Source: Haematobacter missouriensis
GTDB taxonomy: Bacteria > Pseudomonadota > Alphaproteobacteria > Rhodobacterales > Rhodobacteraceae
Reading direction: 5' to 3'
Length of the DNA stretch: 64,000 bases
Assembly: GCF_000740775.1 (NCBI RefSeq)
Contig: NZ_JFGS01000022.1
Span: forward strand, 1-64,000
Of the stretch, positions 1 through 12,286 are shown piece by piece; position 1 is the stretch's first letter; the number at the start of each line of letters is the position of its first letter. Below the pieces are notes generated by a model. That model made no database searches and had not been told where the DNA came from. It was given only the letters and a program-made list of their open reading frames with translations. Both the position numbers and the translations under genes were made by a program.

Positions 1-29
1 CGATGCTGACCGATGCTGACCGATGCTGA
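1..29. repeat. Tandem 10-bp repeat at the left edge
   Basis: The unit CGATGCTGAC occurs twice in full and a third time over nine bases, and it may continue beyond the window edge. It lies in a gene-free region. Role unknown; a variable-number tandem repeat is possible. Confidence 0.7.
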
Positions 30-538
30 GAAAGGCTCTCGGATCGCTGCGATTGTAAAGGGATATGTTCTAACAAGCCGCCCCGCCCGATTTCGGGGAT
101 CTTCCGACGTAGAGGTAGATATTCCCGTATCTCAGCGGTGGATCGCCTCTCCAGACTTCGTCAGCCCGTTGAGGCTGGCCGATCCGCTGAGGTTGTGAAG
201 TCCTGCTTCACAGGGCGCGCTCGAGCAGCAATCGTTTTCCTCAAGGATCCGCGGAGGACGGCTTGCCGCAACGAACAGTGCGGCGCTTTGCAGAGACTAC
301 CGGAGATCAGACTCGCCCTGCCGAGCAGGCGACCCCATGGTCCACGCACACATTGACCCTCCCCGTGCGGCGCCGGACGCGGGCGCCTTCCTGGCAGTCG
401 ATACACCGAGGTCGCAATCTGATCGGAGCCATCGCCCGATTGATCGCAGCGCGTTCCGCCGCCCCGGAAAATCCGCTCTCCCCCTTTCCGCGGCAGCCGG
501 CTCGGCGGGGGCTCGATGCCCCCGGTGGGCCGGCTCGG
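30..538. other. Gene-poor left end, no gene recognised
   Basis: Several short frames are open on both strands but none has a convincing ribosome binding site or a recognisable product. The stretch holds a small perfect hairpin (GTGAAG/CTTCAC, 197-213), a CCTGC/GCAGG hairpin near 319-331, and the large palindromic element at 489-533. Otherwise I see nothing here. Confidence 0.5.
489..533. repeat. Palindromic element, copy A (probable 3' end hairpin)
   Basis: A 16-base left arm (497-512) and a 16-base right arm (518-533) flank the loop TCGAT. The stem pairs throughout except for one G-U type pair and two mismatches. It shares the flank CGCGGCAGCCGG and the core GGGGGCTCGATGCCCCC with a second copy at 24433-24476, while the outer stem bases differ in a way that largely keeps pairing. 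It lies 5 bp past the stop of the flavin oxidoreductase on the minus strand, so a transcript-end function is likely. There is no U-run. Confidence 0.7.
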
Positions 539-1792
539 CTAAGGTTGGCGGAACAGGTCCGCGTCAGGGTCTTCGATACCCTCAACCCGGCCCCTCACAA
601 TATCTGCCGCGATGGCGGAGAAAGTGATGCCGTTACCACCGAAGCCCATCACCACATGCACCCGCTCCGCTCCCGGCGCGCGGTCGATGATCGGTAGCCC
701 GGTGGTGGTATTGCCGAAGGGCGCGGCCCAGGCATACGCTGGCTCGCCGATGTCGATGCCCGTCAGATCGGCGAGTTTCTCCACGATCCGCCGCGTCTTT
801 TTCCGACCCTTGGCAGGGTCTGCGAAGGCGGTGGCGCTTTCCTCGTCCTCGCCGCCCACGATGATCCGCCCACCGCTTGCGGTCCGAAAATAGAGATACG
901 GATCAGACGCTTCCCAGACCAGAAAGCCATCCAGCCAACCGGGCCGGGCCATATCGGGGCGGGAAGCCAGCGCCCAGGTGGAGATGATGCGATGGACGGG
1001 GCTTTCCATCACCTTGAGAAATTCATAGCCCGTGCAGAAAACGACATGCCCGGCCGTGAGCAACCGCCCCTCCGATGTGGCGAGAATCACGGTCTCCCCC
1101 CGCTCCTCGACATCCGTCACTTCCACCGGAGAGACCAGTTCCGCCCCCCGCGCCATGGCGGCGCGCAGAAGGCCCGCCGTCATCTGCGCCGGATTGGCGG
1201 AGGCGGAGAAATCGGACACGATGGCGCCTGTACGGCTGAGGCCGAAGCGATCCTGAAGCGCCGCCGCATTCAGATAGTCTGCCGCGATCCCAGCCTCATG
1301 CCGGGTCTGCGCCTCCGTCTGCAATGCGCGCGAACCATATTCGTTACCGGCGAGGTAAAGCGCCTGTTTCGCCGTCATCGCACAATTGATGCCCAGCCGC
1401 TCCACGCGGAGGCGCAGGTCCTCCACGGCGCGGGCGGACCGCCGCCAGGCCCGCGCCGCCTTCTCCGCACCGATCTTGCGGGCGAGCACGTGCAGCGGCA
1501 CGTCAATCTCATGCTGGATCATCGCCGTGCTGGCGAGCGTACTTCCTTCCACCGGGTCGCGCCGATCCAGGATCAGCACGCGCCGGACCCCGTCCGCCAG
1601 CGATTCCGCCACGAGCGCTCCGCTGATTCCGCTGCCAATGACGATCACATCATAATGCCGGTCCACAGGTTCCCGCGAGGCGGGGGCCTTGCGGTGTGGT
1701 GTCGCCGCCCAAAACGGTCGGTCCCGGTGCAGCGCTCGCTGTTCGGTAGGTCCATCCGTGGAGGGGGAGTGTTCGGTCTGTCCGTCATCCAC
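539..1792 (-). CDS. FAD-dependent oxidoreductase (DAO superfamily), 417 aa
   Basis: A predicted cytoplasmic flavoenzyme of the D-amino-acid oxidase/glycine oxidase superfamily. These enzymes oxidise amines or amino acids using bound FAD, and the substrate here cannot be told. A hydrophilic arm of about 45 residues precedes the FAD-binding Rossmann strand DVIVIG and the dinucleotide motif GSGISG (residues 53-58). Near the C-terminus GFGGNGITFS is the usual second flavin contact. I chose the GTG at 1792 because AGGAG lies 7 nt upstream. The frame stays open to a TTG at 1879 but that start has no ribosome site. The gene stands alone and ends next to the palindromic element at 489-533. Confidence 0.85.
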   Translation of the reverse strand: MDDGQTEHSPSTDGPTEQRALHRDRPFWAATPHRKAPASREPVDRHYDVIVIGSGISGALVAESLADGVRRVLILDRRDPVEGSTLASTAMIQHEIDVPLHVLARKIGAEKAARAWRRSARAVEDLRLRVERLGINCAMTAKQALYLAGNEYGSRALQTEAQTRHEAGIAADYLNAAALQDRFGLSRTGAIVSDFSASANPAQMTAGLLRAAMARGAELVSPVEVTDVEERGETVILATSEGRLLTAGHVVFCTGYEFLKVMESPVHRIISTWALASRPDMARPGWLDGFLVWEASDPYLYFRTASGGRIIVGGEDEESATAFADPAKGRKKTRRIVEKLADLTGIDIGEPAYAWAAPFGNTTTGLPIIDRAPGAERVHVVMGFGGNGITFSAIAADIVRGRVEGIEDPDADLFRQP

Positions 1793-1966
1793 GGTGTTTC
1801 TCCTGTGCGAACCGCTCCGCCCGAACGCTCGGTCCCGCGCCCGGTTCCACTGCAAGGTTTCCACTGAAGGAGGACGCAATGGTTGTGCCGGGGCAGCACT
1901 GTGCCTATTGCGGGAAATGTCGCTGGAGCAACCATCTCGGTGCCGCGTGGAACGTGAGGGAAAGAG

Positions 1967-2305
1967 ATGACCGATACGGAAAAGCAGAAGCGCCCGCAGC
2001 AGGTTTATATGCTTGTGGTGGAGGTGGGGCGCCGTCCGGGCGATGGCCTGCCGAACGGCGCGACCGGCGCGGGGCTGATCGTCTATGCCAGCGGCGTAGA
2101 TGAGGCGGAAGCCGTGCGCGAGACGGTCGCCGTGCTCCGTCAGGCGGAGATGGCACCGCTGGACGTCTCCGGCTATGGCACGCTGGAGGAACGGCTTGCC
2201 GCCGGGCAGGATGTGCCGGACGAGGAGCGCGCCCTGATGGAGCGGGCACTAGCGGAGAACGCCGTCGTGATCGCCCAGATGGAACCCTATTTCGACAAGG
2301 GCTGA
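1967..2305 (+). CDS. Conserved-looking hypothetical protein, 112 aa
   Basis: Not recognised. The product is a small, acidic, soluble protein without signal peptide or membrane segment. After a charged start (MTDTEKQKRPQQ) a beta-type strand YMLVVEVG is followed by a Gly-rich turn and an alternating helix/strand pattern, with an acidic helix near residues 80-105. That pattern suggests a small alpha/beta fold. The ATG at 1967 follows GAGGGAAAGAG. It lies divergent from the flavin oxidoreductase. A different open frame with a stronger ribosome site begins upstream at 1879 and overlaps it (see findings). Confidence 0.6.
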   Translation: MTDTEKQKRPQQVYMLVVEVGRRPGDGLPNGATGAGLIVYASGVDEAEAVRETVAVLRQAEMAPLDVSGYGTLEERLAAGQDVPDEERALMERALAENAVVIAQMEPYFDKG

Positions 2306-2415
2306 AAGCGCCAAAACCTCATGGACCACGGCAATCCGCTGAATCAAGCGGGTAAGCGCCCCTCGCCGCCGCCGCGAAAGGCAGCGGCGAGCGCAGCTCT
2401 GCCGCCCGAGGGCCG

Positions 2416-3168
2416 TCACGGGACGGTGTAGCCCCCATCCACCAGTTGGTAGCTGCCGGTGATGAACGAGGCGCGGTCCGAGAGCAGGAAGCAGGTCAGT
2501 GCCGCCACTTCCTCAGAACGACCGAGCCGCCCCATCGGATGCAGGGAGATGAGGTGGTCATGGGTTGCCTTGTCCATATGCGCCAGCAGCGGTGTTTCGA
2601 TATAGCCGGGGCCGACCGCGTTCACGCGGACGCCGCGTGTCGCATAGTCGAGCGCGGCGGTCTTGGTCAGGCCGATCACGCCGTGTTTCGCGGCCACGTA
2701 ATCCGGGTTTCCCGCCGTGCCCACGGAACTGAGGATGGAGCCCATGTTGACGATCGCGCCGCCGCCTGCCCGTTCGATGGCCGGAATCTGATAGCGCAGG
2801 CAGTAGAACACGCTGTTGAGGTTCACGTCGATCACGCGCCGCCAGGTATCGACGTCATATTCACCGACCGGCGCGGGATGCTGGCCGCTGATCCCTGCAT
2901 TGTTGACTGCCAGATGCAGTGCACCGAATTCAGCCTCGGCAAAGGCCACCATGGAGCGAACGGCGTCCACATCCGTCACATCGACAAGGAAGGGCTTACC
3001 GCCGACCTCGGTCGCGAGCGCCGCGGCGCGATCCTCATCCATGTCCGCGACAACGACCTTCGCCCCGCCCGCAGCCAGTTCACGCACCACCGCCGCGCCG
3101 ATACCGGAGGCTCCCCCGGTGACTATGGCGACTTTACCGTCGAATTCCGCGCCTTTGGCTTCAGCCAT
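2416..3168 (-). CDS. SDR family NAD(P)-dependent oxidoreductase, 250 aa
   Basis: A classical short-chain dehydrogenase/reductase of the normal length (about 250 residues). The cofactor motif GGASGIG lies near residue 18, NNAG near residue 88, the catalytic Ser in NMGSILSS, and the catalytic Tyr/Lys pair in YVAAK. The Asp after the second beta strand (VVVADMDEDR) favours NAD over NADP. The substrate cannot be assigned; relatives act on sugars, sterols or 3-oxoacyl chains. ATG at 3168 has AGGAG 7 nt upstream. It appears to be a single gene. Confidence 0.9.
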   Translation of the reverse strand: MAEAKGAEFDGKVAIVTGGASGIGAAVVRELAAGGAKVVVADMDEDRAAALATEVGGKPFLVDVTDVDAVRSMVAFAEAEFGALHLAVNNAGISGQHPAPVGEYDVDTWRRVIDVNLNSVFYCLRYQIPAIERAGGGAIVNMGSILSSVGTAGNPDYVAAKHGVIGLTKTAALDYATRGVRVNAVGPGYIETPLLAHMDKATHDHLISLHPMGRLGRSEEVAALTCFLLSDRASFITGSYQLVDGGYTVP

Positions 3169-3230
3169 GACACATCTCCTTCAGAATGTCTGGCGGGAAA
3201 CATAGGTGCTTCGGCCGCGTCGTCGCCCCC

Positions 3231-3929
3231 TCATGACGAAGTGACGCAGCGGAGCGTGACGTTGATCCGGCCACCTTTGGGCAGAAGGGTGGAGGAACCG
3301 AAGCGGATCCTGTCGATCCCGTGATAGGCCAGCCTCGCCGCGCCCCCCATCACCACCACATCGCCGGAACGGAGCCAGACGGACTCCGTTCGCTCCTCGC
3401 GCTTCGTGCCGCCCATGCGGAACAGGGCTTCGTCGCCAAGGGAGAGGGAGACGACCGGAAAGCGGAAATCGCCCTCATCCTTGTCCTGGTGCAGACCCAT
3501 GCGCGCCGCTTCCCCGTAGAAATTGACGAGACAGCTATTCGGCATTTGTGTGCTGCCGGAAACGGCGCGCCAGACAGCGAGGATGCTGTCGGGAATCGCC
3601 GGCCATGCCTCTCCGGTGCCGGGGTGCCGCGGCTCGTAGCGATAGCCGCGCCTGTCCGTCACCCAGCCCAGCCGCCCGGCGGAAGTCATCTGCACCGACA
3701 TGGGCTTGCCCCAGGCCGTCATAGGCCGCAGGAATGGCGCTTCTCCCGCGATAGCACGCAGATCGGTGACCATCGCCTCCTGCTTCGCCCGGTCGAGGAA
3801 GTCTCGGTAGAGCAGGAAGCCCCGGATCGTCACCGGCGGAGCGGTCGAAGCGGTCTCCCCTGACGGGTCCGGATCATGCCCCTGCCCCCGCTCCGAGGGC
3901 GACATGGATGACGGGTCATGTTTCGGCAT
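3231..3929 (-). CDS. alkB: Alpha-ketoglutarate-dependent dioxygenase AlkB, 232 aa
   Basis: DNA/RNA repair oxygenase that removes alkyl groups such as 1-methyladenine and 3-methylcytosine by Fe(II)/2-oxoglutarate oxidation. The iron-binding HxD is visible in [10 protein letters not shown], the distal His in [11 protein letters not shown], and the 2-oxoglutarate-binding Arg pair in RINVTLR close to the C-terminus. The length is about that of E. coli AlkB (216) plus a short polar N-terminal arm. I chose ATG 3929 because GGAGG sits 5 nt upstream; an ATG at 3941 in the same frame has no ribosome site. Divergent from dnaK. Confidence 0.92.
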   Translation of the reverse strand: MPKHDPSSMSPSERGQGHDPDPSGETASTAPPVTIRGFLLYRDFLDRAKQEAMVTDLRAIAGEAPFLRPMTAWGKPMSVQMTSAGRLGWVTDRRGYRYEPRHPGTGEAWPAIPDSILAVWRAVSGSTQMPNSCLVNFYGEAARMGLHQDKDEGDFRFPVVSLSLGDEALFRMGGTKREERTESVWLRSGDVVVMGGAARLAYHGIDRIRFGSSTLLPKGGRINVTLRCVTSS

Positions 3930-4005
3930 TTCTCCCTCCATCTGCGCGGCCCGTGACAGAGATCGCCCTGCCGCGCGTTTTGCATCGAGTTTGCCAGGCG
4001 CTCCG

Positions 4006-4035
4006 CTTGCAGCGCTATTTCACCCTCCTTATATA
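4006..4035 (+). promoter_or_regulatory. Possible heat-shock/housekeeping promoter of dnaK
   Basis: CTTGC at 4006-4010 and a TTATATA block at 4029-4035 lie about 110 nt upstream of the dnaK ATG. The CTTG-type -35 resembles alphaproteobacterial RpoH promoters. The -10 match to CCCATNT is poor, so a sigma-70 type promoter is equally possible. Confidence 0.4.
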
Positions 4036-4143
4036 CCGCTGGAGCCGTCGGGAGGGTATCTCCCGGCGAACCACTGGGATCGGGGAGCGGAGGCCGAAGT
4101 CCGGCTCCGAACTCCAATAATCGCCGAAGGAAGAGGTAAATAC

Positions 4144-6054
4144 ATGGCCAAAGTCATCGGGATCGACCTCGGGACAACCAACAGCTGCGTCGCCATCATG
4201 GACGGGTCGCAGCCCCGGGTGATCGAGAACTCCGAAGGCGCGCGGACGACTCCGTCGATCGTCGCCTTCACCGACACCGAGCGCCTCGTCGGACAGGCCG
4301 CCAAGCGGCAGGCCGTCACCAACCCTGCGAATACCGTTTTCGCCGTGAAGCGCCTGATCGGTCGCCGCGTTACCGACGCGGAAGTCGAGAAGGACCGCAA
4401 GCTCGTCCCCTACAATATCGTGGACGGCGGCAATGGCGACGCTTGGGTAGAGGTGCATGGCGAGAAGTACTCGCCCTCGCAAATTTCCGCCTTCATCCTG
4501 CAGAAGATGAAGGAAACCGCCGAGTCGTATCTTGGTGAAACGGTCACGCAAGCCGTCATCACCGTGCCCGCTTATTTCAACGACGCCCAGCGTCAGGCGA
4601 CCAAGGACGCGGGCAAGATCGCAGGCCTTGAGGTGCTGCGCATCATCAACGAACCCACGGCCGCCGCTCTGGCCTATGGGCTCGACAAGAAGGAAACGAA
4701 GACGATCGCCGTCTATGACCTTGGCGGGGGCACCTTCGACATCACCATCCTTGAGATCGATGACGGTCTGTTCGAGGTGAAATCCACCAACGGGGACACG
4801 TTCCTCGGCGGTGAGGATTTCGACATGCGCATCGTGAGCTACCTCGCCGAGGAGTTCAAGAAAGAGCATGGCGTCGATCTGACCAAGGACAAGATGGCGC
4901 TTCAGCGCCTGAAGGAAGCTGCGGAAAAAGCCAAGATCGAGCTGTCCTCCAGCCAGCAGACCGAGATCAACCAGCCGTTCATCTCGATGGACAAGAACAC
5001 CGGCACTCCGCTGCACATGGTCATGAAACTGACCCGCGCGAAGCTCGAATCGCTGGTCGACGATCTTATCAAGAAGTCCATGAAGCCCTGTGCCGACGCC
5101 CTGAAGGATGCCGGCGTCTCCAAGGGTGACATCGACGAGGTGGTTCTGGTCGGCGGCATGACGCGGATGCCGAAGGTCGTCGAGGAAGTGACGAAATTCT
5201 TCGGCAAGGAGCCGCACAAAGGTGTGAACCCGGACGAAGTCGTGGCGCTCGGCGCGGCCATTCAGGCCGGCGTCCTGCAAGGCGACGTGAAGGACGTGGT
5301 CCTGCTCGACGTGACCCCGCTGAGCTTGGGTATCGAGACACTGGGCGGCGTGTTCACCCGGCTCATCGACCGCAACACCACCATCCCGACCAAGAAATCG
5401 CAGATCTTCTCCACTGCCGAAGACAACCAGTCGGCCGTGACGATCCGCGTCTTCCAGGGCGAGCGGGAAATGGCGGCGGACAACAAGATGCTGGGCCAGT
5501 TCAATCTGGAGCAGATTCCGCCCGCGCCGCGCGGCATGCCGCAGATCGAGGTGACCTTCGACATCGACGCGAACGGCATCGTGAGCGTGTCCGCGAAGGA
5601 CAAGGGCACCGGCAAGGAGCAGAAGATCACCATCCAGGCGTCCGGCGGTCTGTCGGATGACGAGATCCAGAAGATGGTGCGCGACGCCGAGGCGAACGCC
5701 GAATCGGATAAGAAGCGCAAGGAACTCGTCGAGGCCAAGAACCAGGCGGAGGGGCTGATCCACTCCACCCGGAAGTCGCTGGAAGATCATGGCGACAAGG
5801 TCGATGGCTCCACGGTGGAGGCGATCGAACTGGCCATCGGCGCGCTGGAAGAGTCGCTCAAGACGGAAGATGCCGGCAAGATCAAAGGCGGAATCCACAA
5901 CCTGACCGACGCTGCGATGAAACTTGGCGAGGCGATCTACAAGGCCAGCCAGGAGGAATCGGCAGAGAAGGAAGAAGGGCCCGCCGGGGCGCGCGATGAC
6001 GATGACATCGTCGATGCGGACTTCGAGGATCTGGGCAACAACAAGCGCTCGTAA
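4144..6054 (+). CDS. dnaK: Molecular chaperone DnaK (Hsp70), 636 aa
   Basis: ATP-dependent Hsp70 chaperone that binds hydrophobic peptide segments and cycles with DnaJ and GrpE in the cytoplasm. The nucleotide-binding domain opens with [19 protein letters not shown]. Further ATPase signatures are [14 protein letters not shown] and [14 protein letters not shown] substrate-binding beta domain and helical lid follow, and the tail ends in the typical acidic run [15 protein letters not shown] at 4144 is the family start; GAAGGAAGAGG lies upstream. dnaJ follows after 65 bp, giving the standard alphaproteobacterial dnaKJ order. Nothing is unusual in length or motifs. Confidence 0.99.
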   Translation: MAKVIGIDLGTTNSCVAIMDGSQPRVIENSEGARTTPSIVAFTDTERLVGQAAKRQAVTNPANTVFAVKRLIGRRVTDAEVEKDRKLVPYNIVDGGNGDAWVEVHGEKYSPSQISAFILQKMKETAESYLGETVTQAVITVPAYFNDAQRQATKDAGKIAGLEVLRIINEPTAAALAYGLDKKETKTIAVYDLGGGTFDITILEIDDGLFEVKSTNGDTFLGGEDFDMRIVSYLAEEFKKEHGVDLTKDKMALQRLKEAAEKAKIELSSSQQTEINQPFISMDKNTGTPLHMVMKLTRAKLESLVDDLIKKSMKPCADALKDAGVSKGDIDEVVLVGGMTRMPKVVEEVTKFFGKEPHKGVNPDEVVALGAAIQAGVLQGDVKDVVLLDVTPLSLGIETLGGVFTRLIDRNTTIPTKKSQIFSTAEDNQSAVTIRVFQGEREMAADNKMLGQFNLEQIPPAPRGMPQIEVTFDIDANGIVSVSAKDKGTGKEQKITIQASGGLSDDEIQKMVRDAEANAESDKKRKELVEAKNQAEGLIHSTRKSLEDHGDKVDGSTVEAIELAIGALEESLKTEDAGKIKGGIHNLTDAAMKLGEAIYKASQEESAEKEEGPAGARDDDDIVDADFEDLGNNKRS

Positions 6055-6072
6055 CAGGCGCGGAATGCGGAA

Positions 6073-6095
6073 AGGCCCGGCCCTCGGCCGGGCCT
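6073..6095 (+). terminator. dnaK-dnaJ intergenic hairpin
   Basis: AGGCCCGGCC and its exact complement flank the 3-base loop CTC, a perfect 10-bp stem. No T-run follows. It sits 18 bp past the dnaK stop and 24 bp before the dnaJ start, so it probably attenuates transcription or protects the dnaK mRNA, lowering dnaJ output relative to dnaK. Confidence 0.7.
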
Positions 6096-6119
6096 GACCG
6101 TGTTTGAAAGGGAATTTCA

Positions 6120-7271
6120 ATGGCAAAGCGGGATTTCTACGAGGTTCTGGGCGTCGAAAAGGGCGCCTCGGCCGAGGAAATCAAGAAGGCCTATCGCAAG
6201 AAGGCCAAGGAACTTCATCCCGACCGCAACGCCGACAATCCGAATGCAGAGGCCGAGTTCAAGGAGGTGAACGAGGCCTATGAAACGCTGAAGGACGAGC
6301 AGAAGAAAGCTGCCTACGACCGCTTCGGTCATGCGGCCTTCGAGGGAGGAATGGGCGGTGCGGCCCAAGGGCGCGGTGGCGCCTATCAGGGGGGCGACTT
6401 CGCCTCCGCCTTCTCCGACGTGTTCGAGGATCTGTTCGGCGATTTCATGGGCGGGCGTCAGGGCGGTGCACCGCGCTCCCGCGCGCAGCGTGGCTCCGAT
6501 CTGCGCTACAACATGCGGATCACGCTGGAAGATGCGTGGAGCGGCGTACAGAAAACGATCACGGTCCCTGCCTCCGCCGTGTGCGAAGCCTGCCACGGCA
6601 CCGGTGCCGAAGGAGGCGCGGAGCCTGTGACTTGCCCAACCTGCTCGGGTATGGGCAAGGTGCGCGCCCAGCAGGGCTTCTTCACCGTGGAGCGGACCTG
6701 CCCGACCTGCGGCGGCTCCGGCCAGATCGTGAAGAACCCCTGCAAGGTCTGCCATGGTGCGGGCCGGGTGGAAAAGGAACGGACGCTCTCCGTCAATATC
6801 CCCGCCGGGGTGGAGACGGGCACCCGGATCCGGCTTGCCGGTGAGGGAGAGGCCGGGTTGCGCGGCGGGCCGACGGGGGATCTCTACATCTTCATCGAAG
6901 TGCGCGAGCACCCGATCTTCCAGCGCGACGGTCAGACGCTGCACTGCCACGTGCCGGTCAGCATGACCACCGCCGCGCTTGGGGGTGAGATCGAGGTGCC
7001 CACGATCGACGGCGGACGGAGCCGCGTGAAAGTGCCGTCAGGCTCCCAGTCCGGGCGTCAGATGCGGCTGCGCGGCAAGGGGATGCCCCAGCTCCGGGGT
7101 GGAAACCACGGCGACATGCTGATCGAGCTTACGGTGGAGACGCCGGTGAACCTCACCCAGCGGCAACGGGAACTTCTGCGTGAGTTCGAGGAAATCGACG
7201 CGAACAACAATCCGGAAAGCTCCTCCTTCTTCACGAAGGTGAAAAGTTTCTGGGACGGGATGAAAGGCTGA
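6120..7271 (+). CDS. dnaJ: Molecular chaperone DnaJ (Hsp40), 383 aa
   Basis: Type I J-domain co-chaperone that delivers substrates to DnaK and stimulates its ATPase. The N-terminal J domain carries the HPD motif (ELHPDRN, about residue 33). A Gly/Phe-rich linker follows, then a cysteine-rich zinc domain with four repeats ([32 protein letters not shown]), then two C-terminal beta domains. Full family length. The ATG lies 65 bp after dnaK and a strong hairpin follows the stop, consistent with a dnaKJ transcript ending here. Confidence 0.98.
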   Translation: MAKRDFYEVLGVEKGASAEEIKKAYRKKAKELHPDRNADNPNAEAEFKEVNEAYETLKDEQKKAAYDRFGHAAFEGGMGGAAQGRGGAYQGGDFASAFSDVFEDLFGDFMGGRQGGAPRSRAQRGSDLRYNMRITLEDAWSGVQKTITVPASAVCEACHGTGAEGGAEPVTCPTCSGMGKVRAQQGFFTVERTCPTCGGSGQIVKNPCKVCHGAGRVEKERTLSVNIPAGVETGTRIRLAGEGEAGLRGGPTGDLYIFIEVREHPIFQRDGQTLHCHVPVSMTTAALGGEIEVPTIDGGRSRVKVPSGSQSGRQMRLRGKGMPQLRGGNHGDMLIELTVETPVNLTQRQRELLREFEEIDANNNPESSSFFTKVKSFWDGMKG

Positions 7272-7291
7272 GGGGGCGGGAGCCCCCTCTT
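7271..7291 (+). terminator. Terminator hairpin after dnaJ
   Basis: AGGGGGC pairs with GCCCCCT across a GGGA tetraloop, followed by CTTCC. It overlaps the last base of the dnaJ stop codon. Confidence 0.7.
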
Positions 7292-7466
7292 CCATCGACG
7301 GGCCTCCTGAAAGCGTCGCGGCAGCCACGGTGGCGGAATATGGTCTTGGTCGCGGCGATACGCTCCCAGTAGTAGTTCAAGACTGAGCGTGCTTGCGATG
7401 GCAGGTTGCCGCTGTGTCCCGGCGTTTCTTAACGCTTTATTCACTCCGCCTGGGCACACTCCACCC

Positions 7467-8222
7467 ATGACCCACGCGTTTCAGGAAGCCCCCCTCCCAT
7501 TGTTGCTCGACCCAGATGAGGCCGAGGGGTTTCCGCTGCCCGACAGGCTGCCCTCCTATATCCGCGACCATCGCAAGCGGCTGCGTCACCGGTTCATGGC
7601 GGGCGGCGCCGCGGCAATGCCGGATTACGAGCTGCTGGAACTCGTGCTGTTCCGTGCCATCCCCCGGCAAGATGTAAAGCCGCTGGCACATCGGTTGATG
7701 GCTGCCTTCGGCGATTTCAACGGCGTGATCTCCGCACCCCTGCCGCGGCTGAAATCGGTGGAGGGGGTGGGAGAGGCTGTGATGCAGGAACTGAAAATCG
7801 TGGAGGCGGCGGCGCATCGCATGGCGCGAAGCCGCATCATGCATCGCCCCGTGCTGTCCTCATGGAGCGCCCTGCTCGATTATTGCCGGGCGGCAATGGC
7901 GCACCGGGAGACGGAGCAGTTTCGCATCCTTTTTCTTGATCGGAAGAACACGCTCATCGCGGACGAGGAGCAGGCGCGGGGCACGGTGGATCACGTACCG
8001 GTCTATCCGCGTGAGGTGATGAAGCGGGCGCTTGAACTGAACGCATCCGCCTTGATCCTGGTGCACAATCACCCCTCGGGGGATCCGACGCCGTCCGATG
8101 CCGATATCTCGGTGACTGCGCAGATCGCCGCCGCGGCGCAGGCCCTCGGGCTGACGCTGCACGACCATCTCATCATCGGCAAGGCGCAGGAGGTGAGTTT
8201 TCGCGCCTCAGGCTATCTTTAG
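7467..8222 (+). CDS. radC: RadC family JAB-domain protein, 251 aa
   Basis: RadC/YsxA-type protein with an N-terminal helix-hairpin-helix region (around SVEGVGEA) and a C-terminal JAB/MPN metalloprotease-like domain. The zinc-binding motif EX(n)HNHPSGDPTPSDAD is intact (HNHPSGD near residue 200). The family is called a DNA repair protein by name, but its enzymatic role is not settled. The start is uncertain: ATG 7467 gives the usual N-terminus (MTHAFQEAP) but has no clear ribosome site. The frame stays open back to 7389. Confidence 0.88.
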   Translation: MTHAFQEAPLPLLLDPDEAEGFPLPDRLPSYIRDHRKRLRHRFMAGGAAAMPDYELLELVLFRAIPRQDVKPLAHRLMAAFGDFNGVISAPLPRLKSVEGVGEAVMQELKIVEAAAHRMARSRIMHRPVLSSWSALLDYCRAAMAHRETEQFRILFLDRKNTLIADEEQARGTVDHVPVYPREVMKRALELNASALILVHNHPSGDPTPSDADISVTAQIAAAAQALGLTLHDHLIIGKAQEVSFRASGYL

Positions 8223-8247
8223 CAGGCGGCTGAAGGAGTTCTCAGGT

Positions 8248-8261
8248 GGCATAGCTATGCC
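8248..8261. promoter_or_regulatory. Perfect 14-bp palindrome after radC
   Basis: GGCATAGCTATGCC is its own reverse complement and lies 26 bp past the radC stop. It could be an operator or part of a transcript end. Nothing nearby identifies a binding protein. Confidence 0.35.
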
Positions 8262-8676
8262 CCGGAAAACGGGAAATCAGCCCGGAATGACCAAAGATGG
8301 GTAGATTACGGATGTCGTCTTATTGTGCACGACCTCCGCTCCCACCCAGAGCTGAAAGCCTTTTCCAGCATCCTGCCAGTGATGCGACGCGCGCAGATTC
8401 CCCTGCTGTACAAGCAATGTCTTCCGCCGCAATCGTGCCGCAGGTTCAAACCGACAGGGGCGGGCCGCTGGGGGAGTACCCTGACAGGTCTCTGGAAGAG
8501 CATTCCGGTGCGGCTCGGCGGCGAAGACCCTCCCCCGCTTTTGGCGATCGCCCCGGATAGCGCAAGTTTCGGCTCGTGACAGAACCGATTTCCAAGCGTT
8601 CAACGTGGCCACTTGGTTTCAGCGGGCCGTCCAGCCACAAAGCCGGGCGCAGCGATACCTCAGGCATAGTTCGCCT
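8262..8676. other. Intergenic stretch, no gene recognised
   Basis: About 415 bp between radC and the convergent secreted-protein gene. Short open frames exist on both strands, none with a ribosome site, domain or coding-like composition. No terminator with a T-run was seen. Confidence 0.5.
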
Positions 8677-9288
8677 TCAGTCCGCCAACCCCCGCAAGTG
8701 CAGCCTCTCCCCCACGGCGTCGCAGGCGGGAAGGCTCACCGTCAGATCGCGGCGCTCGATGTCGCCGCGCCGGATCACCAGCGTCTCGCCAATGAGGTCG
8801 CGGCTGCAGGTCTCGGGGGTGACCGGCATAACCACTTCAGGCGAGAGGCTGTCCGACGCACGGGTGGACAGGACAAGCGCGCGCAGCGGGAATACCACAT
8901 CCGCGGCGCCATAATGACCGGCCCCCGCCAACTCCGGCTCACCCGGCCCCAGCCACTGCAGCACGAAGCGGTTGTAGGCCGTAGCTGTGGGCACCTCGAT
9001 CTGCGCAAGAACGGAGGGGGTATCGGGCAGCGTCGCCGTAACCTCCACCATCGGCGAAAGGGCGGGGTAAACGCCCGAGAAATGCCCGCTTGCATCCAGC
9101 CGCTCCGTAACCACGAAGGCATCCTGCGCGATCAGGATGCGCGTATCGGGCGCGCAGGCCGCCTCCACCGTCACTCTGACAGAGGCCGGCGCGGCAGGGT
9201 TGAGCGTCAATACGGGCGCACAGGCCCAAACACCGCCGGGGAAAAGGGCGACACCTGCAGCCAGCAGAAGACGGCGGAAGAGGGGCAC
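8677..9288 (-). CDS. Secreted hypothetical protein, 203 aa
   Basis: Function not recognised. The N-terminus is a clear export signal: basic start (PLFRR), hydrophobic core LLLAAGVALFPGG, and a likely cleavage after VWA, next to a Cys. The mature part is rich in beta-prone stretches (VRVTVEA, VEVTATLP, FVLQWLG) and carries four cysteines that could form two disulfides, as expected for a periplasmic beta-sandwich protein. I chose GTG 9288 because GGGAG lies 6 nt upstream; a longer frame running into the end of secA has no ribosome site. It lies 52 bp downstream of secA on the same strand and could be co-transcribed. Confidence 0.65.
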   Translation of the reverse strand: MPLFRRLLLAAGVALFPGGVWACAPVLTLNPAAPASVRVTVEAACAPDTRILIAQDAFVVTERLDASGHFSGVYPALSPMVEVTATLPDTPSVLAQIEVPTATAYNRFVLQWLGPGEPELAGAGHYGAADVVFPLRALVLSTRASDSLSPEVVMPVTPETCSRDLIGETLVIRRGDIERRDLTVSLPACDAVGERLHLRGLAD

Positions 9289-9340
9289 GGCAATCTCCCT
9301 GACGCCCGCGACCCATTCCGGGGACGCGGGCAGATGCCGG

Positions 9341-12073
<2,733 letters not shown>

Positions 12074-12286
12074 GTTTTCTCCGCTTGGCCCACGTCATCG
12101 TGTGGCCACCGGCCTTGCCCGAGCGGGATGCCTTGCCTAGAACCACCCACGGAACGGCTCCGGAAGGGCAATGGACAGGGACGCCCCGGTCGCGCCGGTG
12201 CCATGAATCCTTGGGCGATGTAAGGGTCGCCCGCTCAACTGTCAACGCCGCGAGGGGTCGCGGCTTCTGCGAGGAAAGCATCCGAC

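Noticed and set aside
4015-6126. Long minus-strand open frame opposite dnaK
   Set aside because: It is the mirror of a certain gene in high-GC DNA; the product has no domain and no ribosome site.
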